Source of the DNA: Methylotenera sp.
GTDB taxonomy: Bacteria > Pseudomonadota > Gammaproteobacteria > Burkholderiales > Methylophilaceae
Direction of reading: 5' to 3'
Assembly (NCBI RefSeq): GCF_030684185.1
Contig: NZ_JAUXOY010000014.1
Location: 528,001 to 592,000 of the forward strand
Length of the DNA stretch: 64,000 nt
In this document: piece after piece, positions 50,244-59,303 of the stretch
How the letters are laid out: every line of letters begins with the position of its first letter
Position numbering within the stretch: position 1 is the stretch's first letter
Notes under the pieces: generated by a model
Seen by the model: the letters and a program-made list of their open reading frames with translations, nothing else
Told to the model about the DNA's origin: nothing
The model's database searches: none
Position numbers and translations under genes: made by a program

Positions 50244-51510
50244 TCATCTTAATCGACGTGACTTTATTAAGGCAGCAGGTGCTGCCGGGGCATTGCTTAT
50301 TGGCAACAATAGTTTTGCCCGTGCGACTAAGCCGCCTATGGGCCGCGTGGTGGTGATAGGTGGTGGCTATGCGGGTGCTACTGCGGCCAAGTATCTTCGT
50401 ATGTGGAGCCTCGGAGCTATTGAAGTCATTGTAGTAGAGCCAAATAAGCAGTTCGTATCATGTCCATTAAGCAACTTGGTATTGGGTGGTAGTAAAAGTA
50501 TCAATGACTTGACCTTCGGCTACGATGCGCTTAAAGCAAATCATGGCATTAAATGGGTGCAAGACACGGTGACAGCGATTGATTCCACTGCAAAAAAAGT
50601 AACCATGTTGCGTGGTGAGCTTAGCTACGATAGGCTGGTTGTTGCACCGGGTGTCGATTTTATTTATGACGGACTGCCAATGCTGGCCAGCGCAGAGGCG
50701 CAAAGCCAAATCCCGCATGCATGGAAGGCTGGCTGGCAAACGGTTAATTTACGCAAGCAGTTAGAAGCCATGCCAGATGGCGGTGTGTTTGTGATGACCA
50801 TACCAAAAGCACCTTACCGTTGCCCGCCAGGGCCGTATGAACGAGTATGCCAAGTGGCGAGTTATTTCAAAGCACATAAACCGAAAAGCAAAATTATTGT
50901 GCTTGATGCCAACGCAGAAATTATTTCTAAAAAAGGCTTATTCGCTAAAGTTTTCAATGAAACATACGCAGGTATTGTAGATTACCGTCCTGATAACGTG
51001 ATTACAGGTGTGGATGTAGCTACTAAAACGATTACAACCGATTTTGATAAAATTAAAGCAGAGGTGCTGAATGTTATTCCGCCACAGCGTGCGGGGAAGA
51101 TTGCACAAATAGCGAATTTAACAGAGAGTGATTACCCGTGGTGTGACGTTAATTTCTTAACCTATGAGTCCAAGTTAGTACCAAGTGTTCATGTGCTAGG
51201 TGATAGCGTTGCGGCAGGTTTACCAAAGTCTGCTCACATGGCAAGCAACCAGGCCAAAGTTTGCGCCAACGCCATTGTGCAACTGATGGCAGGCCAAGCG
51301 CCAGACCCTGCACCAGTATTTGCCAACACTTGCTATAGTTATGTGACTGCTAAATCAGCCATGCACGTGGCGAATGTGTACCGCTACGATGAAGGTAAAA
51401 AAATCATGGTATCGGCTGAGGGCGGCGGTGTATCAATGAGCCCAAGTGAAAAAGAGGGTGAATATGCCGCTGCATGGGCGCAGAATATTTGGGCGGATAC
51501 CCTTACTTAA
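50236..51510 (+). CDS. Flavocytochrome c sulfide dehydrogenase flavoprotein (FccB/SoxF-like)
   Basis: 424 aa. A Tat signal (NRRDFIKAAGAAGALL) directs folded export. The FAD Rossmann motif VVVIGGGYAGATAAKYL is at about 38-54. Cys76 in SCPLSN corresponds to the cysteine that binds FAD covalently in Allochromatium FCSD, and Cys196 (PYRCPPG) and Cys366 (NTCYSY) fit the redox disulfide pair. It should oxidise sulfide, or another sulfur compound, and pass electrons to the cytochrome c encoded upstream. No sox genes are in the window. Physiological substrate not proven. Confidence 0.88.
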   Translation: MTDHLNRRDFIKAAGAAGALLIGNNSFARATKPPMGRVVVIGGGYAGATAAKYLRMWSLGAIEVIVVEPNKQFVSCPLSNLVLGGSKSINDLTFGYDALKANHGIKWVQDTVTAIDSTAKKVTMLRGELSYDRLVVAPGVDFIYDGLPMLASAEAQSQIPHAWKAGWQTVNLRKQLEAMPDGGVFVMTIPKAPYRCPPGPYERVCQVASYFKAHKPKSKIIVLDANAEIISKKGLFAKVFNETYAGIVDYRPDNVITGVDVATKTITTDFDKIKAEVLNVIPPQRAGKIAQIANLTESDYPWCDVNFLTYESKLVPSVHVLGDSVAAGLPKSAHMASNQAKVCANAIVQLMAGQAPDPAPVFANTCYSYVTAKSAMHVANVYRYDEGKKIMVSAEGGGVSMSPSEKEGEYAAAWAQNIWADTLT

Positions 51511-51542
51511 GTTTTAAATGAACTTACGTTTTAGGAATTAAA

Positions 51543-52790
51543 ATGGTTTTAGAAAATAAAATGCAGAAATTATTACGCTTCACTATTTTTACATTACTTG
51601 TTTCTTTAGCTATTTTTAACATTCAAACAGCCAACGCTAAACCTGACTTGTCTGGGATTAAATTACCTGCTGGCTTTAAGATATCAATATATGCTGATTC
51701 TAAAACCAAGCAGGGTAATTATTTAGCTGGTGCAAGATTTATGGCATTTGACGCTAGTGGCAATCTTTACGTTTCTTCGGCCGAGGGTGACAGGGTGGTC
51801 ATGTTGCCAGATAGCAATAAAGACGGTGTTGCTGATGAGGTTGTTTTAGTAGCTGGTAACCTGAATGCACCGCAAGGTTTGGCTTTTGTTGGCGATGTAC
51901 TTTTGATTGCAAATCAGGATGGTGTCGTAAAGTTAGAAAAAGATGCTGATAATATTTCAAATGGCGGATGGTCAGCTAATGCTAAACCTTTTATCAGTGA
52001 CTTGCCCTCAGGTGGGCATACCCTTAAAAACATTAAGCTTGGGCCTGATGGGTATTTATATTTAAATATTGGTTCCAGTTGTAATGTTTGCGTTGAAAGT
52101 GACCCGAGGCGTGCAACCATCTTGCGTTACACACTTGATGGTAAACCAGCAGGTGCGCTAGTCACATTAGGACGTCACCAACAGTCGGCGGTATGGGCGC
52201 GCGGATTACGCAATTCGCAAGGCTTTGCCTGGCACCCAAAAACAGGCGATATGTTTGCCACTAATAACGGTGCTGATATGCGCTCTGATACAAAAAACGG
52301 AGCTGTAAATGATGAACTGCCGCCAGAACATCTTAATAAGATTGAAGCAGCTAAACATTACGGATGGCCATATTGCTGGGGCGATCCAAATAATTTGAAA
52401 GCTCAGGTTGAAGATCCTAACTTTACAGCCGAACCTGGGTTTTGCAAAACTACTCAAGCCCCTGCGATTACGTTTAAGGCGCACGCAACGCCGATAGGCA
52501 TTACTTTTTTAGAGAAAACAAATTGGTCTGCGGACTACAAACAGGATGCAATTGTGGCAATGCATGGCTCGTGGAATCGCAAGCAGCCCTATGGATATAA
52601 ACTGGTACGTATTAAGTTTAAAAACAATCAGCCAGTTGAAGTTAAAGACTTTGCAACGGGCTGGCTACAAGATGGCGCCGTATGGGGCAGGCCTGTAGAT
52701 GTGATGGTAGGAACAGATCATGCTTTATATGTGTCTGATGATAAGGCTGGAGCGATTTACCGCATTACTTACATGCCAGGTGCAAAGTAG
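51543..52790 (+). CDS. Exported PQQ-type sugar dehydrogenase (sorbosone dehydrogenase family)
   Basis: 415 aa. A signal peptide (ending near TANA, residue 33) is followed by a six-bladed beta-propeller of the soluble aldose/sorbosone dehydrogenase family: GLAFVGDVLLIANQDGVVKL, GGHTLKNIKLGPDGYLYLNIGSSCN, RGLRNSQGFAWHP, AMHGSWNR and GRPVDVMVGTDHALYVSDD. These carry the usual Arg/His PQQ-contact positions. AGGA 6 nt before the ATG fixes the start. It probably oxidises an aldose or similar compound in the periplasm and may share the cytochrome c. Substrate unknown. Confidence 0.82.
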   Translation: MVLENKMQKLLRFTIFTLLVSLAIFNIQTANAKPDLSGIKLPAGFKISIYADSKTKQGNYLAGARFMAFDASGNLYVSSAEGDRVVMLPDSNKDGVADEVVLVAGNLNAPQGLAFVGDVLLIANQDGVVKLEKDADNISNGGWSANAKPFISDLPSGGHTLKNIKLGPDGYLYLNIGSSCNVCVESDPRRATILRYTLDGKPAGALVTLGRHQQSAVWARGLRNSQGFAWHPKTGDMFATNNGADMRSDTKNGAVNDELPPEHLNKIEAAKHYGWPYCWGDPNNLKAQVEDPNFTAEPGFCKTTQAPAITFKAHATPIGITFLEKTNWSADYKQDAIVAMHGSWNRKQPYGYKLVRIKFKNNQPVEVKDFATGWLQDGAVWGRPVDVMVGTDHALYVSDDKAGAIYRITYMPGAK

Positions 52791-52829
52791 CAGTAAATTG
52801 GCTACTGAATGATAATTAGGAGACGGTTT

Positions 52830-53399
52830 ATGAAAAGTGTTATTCAAAAAACTGCCATTACTTTTATTGTGCTTATAAATGTGATGGCGAGTGCAAGTGC
52901 TGCTGAGTCGAAAGCAGGTACTTTGTTATATATTAGCCCGAATGATTATCAATACAGCGTACGTTTGTTGCACCCCTATTATGACTATTGGTTTGAGCAG
53001 GGGCCAATTGTAGAGCCTATAGCATTAAAGGCATTAAATATAAAATATGGTGAGGTAAGTATTTGTACTGCAAATGAAACCGCTGATACGATTATTCGCA
53101 TAAAACCAAACCTTTTTTATAACCCGCAGATGCGTGTGTATCACAGTAAAATTGTAGCCACTGTATACTCAGGCGGAGGCAGTGTTATGGGTACCTATGT
53201 CGGTCAAGCGCAACAGCAAGGCTTCATTAGCGTTGATAACGGCACTAACTATCACATTAATAAGGTGTATACATTAGCGATGCAAGATTTAACGGCTAAA
53301 CTAGAAGTTAAACCATTGCCTGAAAATGTAAAGGCTGAAAATAAGTTGCCATGTGGTTTGATTGGCGCGCAAGAACAACCCAAAATCAATTTTTATTAA
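52830..53399 (+). CDS. Unrecognised exported protein
   Basis: 189 aa from the ATG at 52830, which has AGGAG 8 nt upstream; an ATG at 52809 lacks a ribosome site. A signal peptide (about residues 1-24, ending ASASA) predicts the periplasm. The mature protein is a mixed alpha/beta domain of about 165 residues with two cysteines (ICTAN and LPCGL). I do not recognise a family. The motif TIIRIKPNLFYNPQMRVYHS and a Gly-rich YSGGGSVMGTYVG are its most distinctive stretches. It lies between two beta-propeller genes in the same direction. Confidence 0.75.
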   Translation: MKSVIQKTAITFIVLINVMASASAAESKAGTLLYISPNDYQYSVRLLHPYYDYWFEQGPIVEPIALKALNIKYGEVSICTANETADTIIRIKPNLFYNPQMRVYHSKIVATVYSGGGSVMGTYVGQAQQQGFISVDNGTNYHINKVYTLAMQDLTAKLEVKPLPENVKAENKLPCGLIGAQEQPKINFY

Positions 53400-53446
53400 T
53401 AGTCGTTTATGGCATTTTGAAAAATTAGAAATCAATAGGAATAATC

Positions 53447-54331
53447 ATGCAAAAAAACTTTTTAGATAAAAAATTATTAGCAAGTGCGTTAATGTTGGCC
53501 CTGTTAGGAGCTGGTTGTGCAACCGAAGTTAAAACTAATCAAGGCGATATGCAAAAAATCACGGGTTTAAAAACCCCGGAGTCTGTAGTGCAGGCAAATA
53601 ATGGAAAAATTTACGTATCTGAAATTAATGAGTTTGGTAAAGATGGTGATGGGCAAATTACTGTAATTGAAGACGGCAAGCAGCGTGTATTTGCAACGGG
53701 CTTAGATGACCCTAAAGGTTTGGCTATCATCGGTCAAACCCTGTACGTAGCAGATAAAACCAAAATATTGAAAATTGATGTGAATGGCAATGTAAAGGTG
53801 TTTGTGCCTGCAAGTGAATTTCCTGTCACACCATTATTTCTGAATGATTTAGAGGCTGATCCGCAAGGTAATTTGTATGTGAGTGATAGTGGCGATTTAT
53901 TTAATACCAATAAAGGTGGGGCAGTGTACAAAATTAACTCACAGGGCAAGGTGCAACTGCTGATTAATGACACGCAAGATGCTCGTATTAAAGCTCCCAA
54001 TGGCTTATTAGCAGATAACACAGGTCATGTTTTAATCATATTGGATTTCGCATCTGGTGTGTTGTATAGCCTGAATACACAAACTAATAAATTAACTGAT
54101 ATTGCAGAAGGTTTTGGCGGTGGTGATGGTGTAGTGCATCACTCTAACGGCACTATGTATGTGAGTGACTGGAAAAATGGTAAAGTTTTTAGTGTAAATA
54201 CCAAAGGCGATGTTGCAGTGTTGAAAAGTGGTTATCAATCAGCCGCTGATATAGCGATCACTAAAAATGAAAAATATATCATGGTGCCGGACATGAAAGC
54301 AGGTGAACTGGATTTCGTTCCAGTTCAGTAG
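53447..54331 (+). CDS. SMP-30/NHL-type beta-propeller lipoprotein
   Basis: 294 aa. A lipoprotein signal with lipobox LGAGC near residue 23 anchors it to a membrane. The rest is a beta-propeller of the SMP-30/gluconolactonase type, with repeats such as GLKTPESVVQANNGKIYVSE, FLNDLEADPQGNLYVSDSG, APNGLLADNTGHVLII and GGGDGVVHHSNGTMYVSDW. A lactonase role next to a sugar dehydrogenase would be natural, because the dehydrogenase yields a lactone, but that is inference. AGGA 6 nt before the ATG. Confidence 0.8.
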   Translation: MQKNFLDKKLLASALMLALLGAGCATEVKTNQGDMQKITGLKTPESVVQANNGKIYVSEINEFGKDGDGQITVIEDGKQRVFATGLDDPKGLAIIGQTLYVADKTKILKIDVNGNVKVFVPASEFPVTPLFLNDLEADPQGNLYVSDSGDLFNTNKGGAVYKINSQGKVQLLINDTQDARIKAPNGLLADNTGHVLIILDFASGVLYSLNTQTNKLTDIAEGFGGGDGVVHHSNGTMYVSDWKNGKVFSVNTKGDVAVLKSGYQSAADIAITKNEKYIMVPDMKAGELDFVPVQ

Positions 54332-54370
54332 TTTTTCATGTAACTATCAAATGGTTGTAACTTTTCCTAA

Positions 54371-55186
54371 ATGGTTTCTGAATTCGCATCATTAGAGCTT
54401 CGCCAAGCAGCATTAGCTTGCTTGGCCGAATCTGAAGCCATTGTAAAAGCAAATGCTGTGCGTCAGCTTGCCAGCGACTGGCATGAAGGCAGGATTGCTT
54501 TAGAAGTTAACAAAATTATTGTTGACCAAATGCCTATTCCAGGGCGTCCTGAAAAACCTCAACTTATTGCCCCCAGACTACTTAAACACCGAGCAATGAA
54601 CACACCAGATGGCCGTGCTGCTTTGATTCATGCGCTCGCGCACATTGAATTTAATGCGATCAACTTGGCGTTAGATGTTATTTGGCGTTTTAATCATATG
54701 CCTGCACAGTTTTATATAGACTGGCTAAAAGTGGCTGATGAGGAAGCCTATCATTTTGGTTTGCTTAATGCGCATTTACAGCATTTAGGTTTTAGTTACG
54801 GTGATTTTGATGCGCATAATAGTTTGTGGGAAATGGCAGAAAAAACAAAAAATAGTGTGCTGGCACGTATTGCCTTGGTGCCACGCACTATGGAAGCACG
54901 TGGCTTAGATGCCTCACCGCAGCTAAGAGCAAAGCTCGCACAAGCGGGGGATATGGCTGCAGCAGAAATTCTGGATATTATATTGCGCGATGAGATCGGG
55001 CATGTAGCGATTGGTAATCATTGGTTTAACTGGCTATGCAAAGAAAGCGGCTTGGAGTCTTTGGGCACATTTCAGCAATTATGCAATGAGTATGCTGCGC
55101 CTAAGCTACGGCCGCCGTTTAATCTAGGTGCCAGGCGGCAGGCTGGGTTTAGTGAGCTCGAACTAGCCTATTTAACTGAAAGTTAA
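54371..55186 (+). CDS. DUF455 (COG2833) ferritin-like protein
   Basis: 271 aa, cytoplasmic, no signal peptide. It has the ferritin-like helical pattern with candidate di-iron ligands: ALAHIEFNAINLALD, DEEAYHFGLLNAHL, RTMEARGLDA and LRDEIGHVAIGNHWF supply the E...ExxH repeats. The enzymatic role is unknown; the fold suggests a di-iron oxidase or hydroxylase. It follows the lipoprotein gene by 39 nt but has no visible ribosome site, and converges on serB. Confidence 0.82.
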   Translation: MVSEFASLELRQAALACLAESEAIVKANAVRQLASDWHEGRIALEVNKIIVDQMPIPGRPEKPQLIAPRLLKHRAMNTPDGRAALIHALAHIEFNAINLALDVIWRFNHMPAQFYIDWLKVADEEAYHFGLLNAHLQHLGFSYGDFDAHNSLWEMAEKTKNSVLARIALVPRTMEARGLDASPQLRAKLAQAGDMAAAEILDIILRDEIGHVAIGNHWFNWLCKESGLESLGTFQQLCNEYAAPKLRPPFNLGARRQAGFSELELAYLTES

Positions 55187-55200
55187 TAGGCCAACTTGTC

Positions 55201-56040
55201 TTAGGTCGTAAGTAACCCAGTCACGCCATTTAATCCAACAAAATTAAGCGCATAAGTCGCCTGTGCCTGCACGATTGGTTTTGCATGATAAGCAATACCA
55301 ATGCCTGCGGCTGCCATCATTTTTAGGTCATTTGCCCCATCGCCAATGGCAATGGTTTGTGCTGAGGTTAATCCCAATTTTTCACGTAATTTAATTAATT
55401 CATCAGCCTTGGTTTGTGCGTCCACAATATCGCCTAACACCTTGCCAGTTAGTTTTCCGCCAATAATTTCTAGAGTATTTGAAACTGCATAATCTAAGTT
55501 TAGCATTGCTTTTACGCGATCTGCAAAAAATGTAAATCCACCAGAAACTAGCAAAGTCGCAATGTTGTTAGCTTTACAGGCAGCTATCCACTCTGTTGCA
55601 CCTGGGTTGAGCGATAGCCGCTCATTCAGCACACGCATCAAATCAGATTCTTTTAAGCCCTTGAGCAAAGCCACACGTTCACGCAGGCTTTGCGCAAAGT
55701 CTAACTCGCCAAGCATCGCGCGCTCAGTGATTGCAGCAATTTGCGGCTTTATACCAACTATGTCAGCAATTTCATCAATACATTCTATGCTGATGAGCGT
55801 TGAGTCCATATCCATTACACAAAGCCCATAATTTTTTACTATGTGTTTGTCTTGTACATAGGCACAATCAATCTTTTGTTCGGTACAAAACAGTTGTACT
55901 GATGCAAGCGGGGTGGCTTGGTTTGCCAGGTAATAAGCGTGTTGAGCGATTTGTACAAATTGCACACTGGTAGCACATAGCTGGTGAATATGCGCTAAAT
56001 GTGAATAAGAAATAGTCGAACCTTGAATAACTAGACGCAT
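55201..56040 (-). CDS. serB: Phosphoserine phosphatase
   Basis: HAD-family enzyme for the last step of serine synthesis; serine feeds cysE. From the ATG at 56040 it has 279 aa, beginning MRLVIQG. A longer reading from 56121 is rejected because its extra 27 residues are unlike the family and a TATAAT (minus strand, 56068-56073) lies inside them. Catalytic VMDMDSTLI (the DxDST motif), SGGFTFFADR, and GDGANDLKMMAAAG are complete. Convergent with the DUF455 gene, divergent from sucC. Confidence 0.93.
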   Translation of the reverse strand: MRLVIQGSTISYSHLAHIHQLCATSVQFVQIAQHAYYLANQATPLASVQLFCTEQKIDCAYVQDKHIVKNYGLCVMDMDSTLISIECIDEIADIVGIKPQIAAITERAMLGELDFAQSLRERVALLKGLKESDLMRVLNERLSLNPGATEWIAACKANNIATLLVSGGFTFFADRVKAMLNLDYAVSNTLEIIGGKLTGKVLGDIVDAQTKADELIKLREKLGLTSAQTIAIGDGANDLKMMAAAGIGIAYHAKPIVQAQATYALNFVGLNGVTGLLTT

Positions 56041-56067
56041 AAGTTTTGAAATTTTGTTAAAAATGCA

Positions 56068-56073
56068 ATTATA
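56068..56073 (-). promoter_or_regulatory. -10 element of serB
   Basis: A perfect TATAAT on the minus strand, 28 nt before the chosen start codon. No convincing -35 is seen. Confidence 0.4.
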
Positions 56074-56186
56074 CACTTTGCGTATTCCGTGTTTGAGTAA
56101 AAGCCATAGAATATCAAGCATCTAGACTGGCGCATTTAGCTGAATTGGGCGAAAATGTGCATTACTTTTAATATGAATATTATTTT

Positions 56187-57350
56187 ATGAATTTGCATGA
56201 ATATCAGGCTAAAACTTTACTGCAAAAATACGGCATTCCAGTGCCACGGGGGCAAGTAATTGCTGTTGCTAAAGAGACTGTCGCCGTTACTACAGAAATC
56301 GCCAGTGATGGCTGGGTTGTCAAAGCCCAGGTTCATGCTGGAGGGCGTGGTAAGGCAGGTGGCGTTAAAGTTGTTAAGTCGGCTAAAGAGGCGCAAATAG
56401 TAGCGAGTGAGTTGTTAGGAAAAACACTGGTGACTTATCAAAATGCGCCAGATGGGCAGCCTGTCAATCAGGTGTTGATAGAAGAAACATTACCCATTGC
56501 GCGTGAGCTTTATTTGTCTATGTTAGTTGATAGAACGCTTGAGCGGGTAGTGGTGATAGCTTCAAGTGCAGGTGGAATGGATATTGAAGAAATCGCACAA
56601 ACAAGTCCGGAAAAAATCCTGGAGGAAATCTGCGACCCATTGAATGGTTTGGTGGATTTTCAGGCGCGTAATTTAGCTTTTAAACTGGATTTAGCAGGCG
56701 ACCAAATCAGCGCGTTTACTAAGATACTTAAAGGTTTGTATCGCTTATTCAAAGAAAATGATTTGGCTCTACTGGAAATTAACCCGCTAGTGGTGACGAC
56801 AGATGGCAAATTGTTCGCGCTCGACTGCAAAATGAGTATTGATGACAATGCGTTATATCGCCAAAAATCTTTGGCAGAGCAACGTGATTGGTCGCAAGAG
56901 GATAGTAAAGAAGCTATTGCGCACCATGCAGGGCTAAATTACATTGCGCTTAACGGCAATATTGGTTGTATGGTGAATGGTGCCGGGCTTGCCATGGCAA
57001 CGATGGATTTAATCAAACTACATGGTGGTACACCCGCTAACTTTTTAGATGTAGGCGGCGGTGCGACAGCTGAAACTGTGACTAAAGCATTCAAAATCAT
57101 TCTGGCCGATAATAACGTCAAAGCTATTTTAGTGAATATCTTCGGCGGAATTATGCGTTGTGACATCATTGCAGAAGGTATCATTACTGCGGTAAAAGAT
57201 GTCGGTATGCAAATTCCGGTCATCGTGCGTTTAGAAGGTACCAATGTGGATCTGGGTAAACAAATGTTACAAACAAGCGGATTGAATATTATTTCAGCGA
57301 ATGACTTAACAGATGCTGCTGTGCAAGCTGTGAAGGCGGTAGCAGTATGA
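56187..57350 (+). CDS. sucC: Succinyl-CoA synthetase (ADP-forming) subunit beta
   Basis: Beta subunit with the ATP-grasp nucleotide domain. It has 387 aa (E. coli 388). It begins [21 protein letters not shown] and includes [36 protein letters not shown] and the C-terminal [12 protein letters not shown] phosphate-binding region. It overlaps sucD by 4 nt. Malate thiokinase MtkA is a close relative and cannot be excluded by eye, but no serine-cycle genes are nearby. Confidence 0.92.
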   Translation: MNLHEYQAKTLLQKYGIPVPRGQVIAVAKETVAVTTEIASDGWVVKAQVHAGGRGKAGGVKVVKSAKEAQIVASELLGKTLVTYQNAPDGQPVNQVLIEETLPIARELYLSMLVDRTLERVVVIASSAGGMDIEEIAQTSPEKILEEICDPLNGLVDFQARNLAFKLDLAGDQISAFTKILKGLYRLFKENDLALLEINPLVVTTDGKLFALDCKMSIDDNALYRQKSLAEQRDWSQEDSKEAIAHHAGLNYIALNGNIGCMVNGAGLAMATMDLIKLHGGTPANFLDVGGGATAETVTKAFKIILADNNVKAILVNIFGGIMRCDIIAEGIITAVKDVGMQIPVIVRLEGTNVDLGKQMLQTSGLNIISANDLTDAAVQAVKAVAV

Positions 57351-58225
57351 GTATATTAGTCAATAAAAACACCAAAGTGCTTTGTCAGGGCTTTACTGGC
57401 AAGCAAGGCACATTTCACTCGGAACAGGCGCTTGCATACGGCACAAAAATGGTTGGCGGCGTGACTCCAGGCAAAGGTAGCTTGGTGCATTTAGGTTTGC
57501 CAGTGTTTAATACTATGCGAGATGCCGTGCGCGAAACAGGAGCTAATGCCAGCGTGATTTACGTACCGCCTGCGTTTGCGGCAGATTCGATTTTAGAAGC
57601 TTGTGATGCTGGTATAGACCTGATTATCTGTATTACTGAAGGTATACCAGTATTAGATATGCTCAATGTAAAAGCTGCACTAAAGGCAAATGGCACTAAA
57701 TTGATTGGGCCAAATTGCCCAGGCGTCATCACACCAGATGAATGTAAGATTGGCATTATGCCAGGTAGCATTCACTTACGTGGCAAAGTTGGTATTGTTT
57801 CACGCTCTGGAACGCTGACTTACGAAGCTGTGCATCAAACCACTGCGCTAAAGTTAGGGCAAAGCACATGCGTGGGCATTGGCGGTGACCCGATTAAGGG
57901 GCTTAATTTTATTGAGTGCTTACAAATGTTTGAAGCTGATAGCGAAACAGAAGCTATTATTATGGTGGGTGAAATTGGCGGTTCAGACGAAGAAGCGGCT
58001 GCTGAATTTATTAAGAGTAATGTCACAAAACCCGTTGCAGCCTATATTGCCGGGCAAACAGCGCCTGCTGGTAAGCGTATGGGACATGCAGGCGCCATTA
58101 TTTCAGGCGGTAGCGGTAAGGCTGTAGATAAAATACGTGCGCTTGAATTGGCTGGTGCGGTTGTTGCTAGTTCACCTGCGGGGCTGGGTGAGGCTGTGCT
58201 TGCCGCCATTAGTAATAAAAAGTAA
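57347..58225 (+). CDS. sucD: Succinyl-CoA synthetase subunit alpha
   Basis: CoA-binding alpha subunit carrying the phosphorylated histidine. It has 292 aa (E. coli 289). The N-terminus [18 protein letters not shown] binds Co[11 protein letters not shown] and [14 protein letters not shown] follow; the active His is in [13 protein letters not shown]. The start overlaps sucC (ATGA). No 2-oxoglutarate dehydrogenase genes are in the window. Confidence 0.94.
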   Translation: MSILVNKNTKVLCQGFTGKQGTFHSEQALAYGTKMVGGVTPGKGSLVHLGLPVFNTMRDAVRETGANASVIYVPPAFAADSILEACDAGIDLIICITEGIPVLDMLNVKAALKANGTKLIGPNCPGVITPDECKIGIMPGSIHLRGKVGIVSRSGTLTYEAVHQTTALKLGQSTCVGIGGDPIKGLNFIECLQMFEADSETEAIIMVGEIGGSDEEAAAEFIKSNVTKPVAAYIAGQTAPAGKRMGHAGAIISGGSGKAVDKIRALELAGAVVASSPAGLGEAVLAAISNKK

Positions 58226-58270
58226 TGCGCCGTTAATTGAATTATAGGAAATCAATTCTTTAAAGATCAT

Positions 58271-59257
58271 ATGTATATTCTATTCAAAAGTTTTTTAGTT
58301 ACGTTATTCATCATGTTCTCTGTGGCATTTCCTGCAGTAGCAGAAGACCTTTCCTACTTACTTACTGCAGCATCTAAAGGCGATGTGGCCACAGTTAACG
58401 CCATGCTGGCAAGCGGTGCAAGTGCTAATACAAAAGATGTTGATGGCGTGACAGCTTTGATGTATGCCGCACGTAAGGATCAAGCTGAAGTAGCCGCCAG
58501 GCTGATAAGCAAGGGAGCGGATGTAAACGCTAAGGATAAGGGCGGATGGACGCCACTCATGTATGCCGCAAAAAAAGACCACATTGCAACAGTTGAAGTG
58601 TTGTTGAAAAATGGTGCAGATACCAAAGTGCGCGACCCTTATGGCTGGAGTGCGTTTGGCATAGCCGCTGTAGCAGGTTATTCAAGGACCGTTGCGCTTT
58701 TGCTGAAACATGGTGTGGATGTAAACACTAAAAGTGATGATGGTAGAACGGTGTTGATGCACGCGGCCAAAAGTGGTGATATTCCTACAATAACAACGTT
58801 GCTGGATAATAAAGCGGATATCCAGTCGCAAGATAAATTGGGGTTAACAGCGCTAATGATTGCGGCGCGACAAGGGCATGTTGCAGCGGTGGAGTTGTTG
58901 TCAAAATATGTTACAAGCGTTAACCAGAAAGACCTCGTAAATCAAAAGGACCTAGTAAATCAAAAAGATAATGCGAAATGGACTGCGCTCACCTGGGCCG
59001 TGAAAAAATCCCAATATGAGGCTGCAAAAGCACTGGTCTTAGCAGGAGCCGATGTGAATAGCTTGGATGATGAAGGTACACCATTGCTGCATATTGCCGT
59101 CAATAACGGGAAGACTGACATGGTTCAGTTGTTGCTCGATAATAACGCTAAAATAAAAGCTAAAGACAAATATGGTTTAACTGCTTTGGTCTATGCACTA
59201 AAAGGCCAGCACACAGAAATTGTTAAATTGATTAAAGACGCTGGCGGTAGTTATTAG
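58271..59257 (+). CDS. Exported ankyrin-repeat protein
   Basis: 328 aa. A signal peptide (ending near AVAED, residue 24) is followed by about eight ankyrin repeats of 33 residues (for example GVTALMYAARKDQAEVAARL and GWTPLMYAAKKDHIATVEVL). Between two repeats, near residue 217, an 18-bp unit is triplicated, giving VNQKDL VNQKDL VNQKDN and a longer loop. Likely periplasmic protein-binding scaffold; partner unknown. It lies between sucD and nadE without a visible operon link. Confidence 0.85.
   Translation: MYILFKSFLVTLFIMFSVAFPAVAEDLSYLLTAASKGDVATVNAMLASGASANTKDVDGVTALMYAARKDQAEVAARLISKGADVNAKDKGGWTPLMYAAKKDHIATVEVLLKNGADTKVRDPYGWSAFGIAAVAGYSRTVALLLKHGVDVNTKSDDGRTVLMHAAKSGDIPTITTLLDNKADIQSQDKLGLTALMIAARQGHVAAVELLSKYVTSVNQKDLVNQKDLVNQKDNAKWTALTWAVKKSQYEAAKALVLAGADVNSLDDEGTPLLHIAVNNGKTDMVQLLLDNNAKIKAKDKYGLTALVYALKGQHTEIVKLIKDAGGSY
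58919..58972 (+). repeat. 18-bp tandem triplication within the ankyrin gene
   Basis: Three in-frame copies of an 18-bp unit encode VNQKDL, VNQKDL and VNQKDN; copies 2 and 3 are nearly identical in DNA (GTAAATCAAAA). Insertion keeps the frame. Confidence 0.85.
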
Positions 59258-59303
59258 TCAGCCCATTCTTGACATCATTTTTTTAAAGAATAACCCTGAA
59301 TCC

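Noticed and set aside
55201-56121. Longer serB reading from 56121
   Set aside because: The added 27 residues are not like SerB and contain the TATAAT of the probable promoter.
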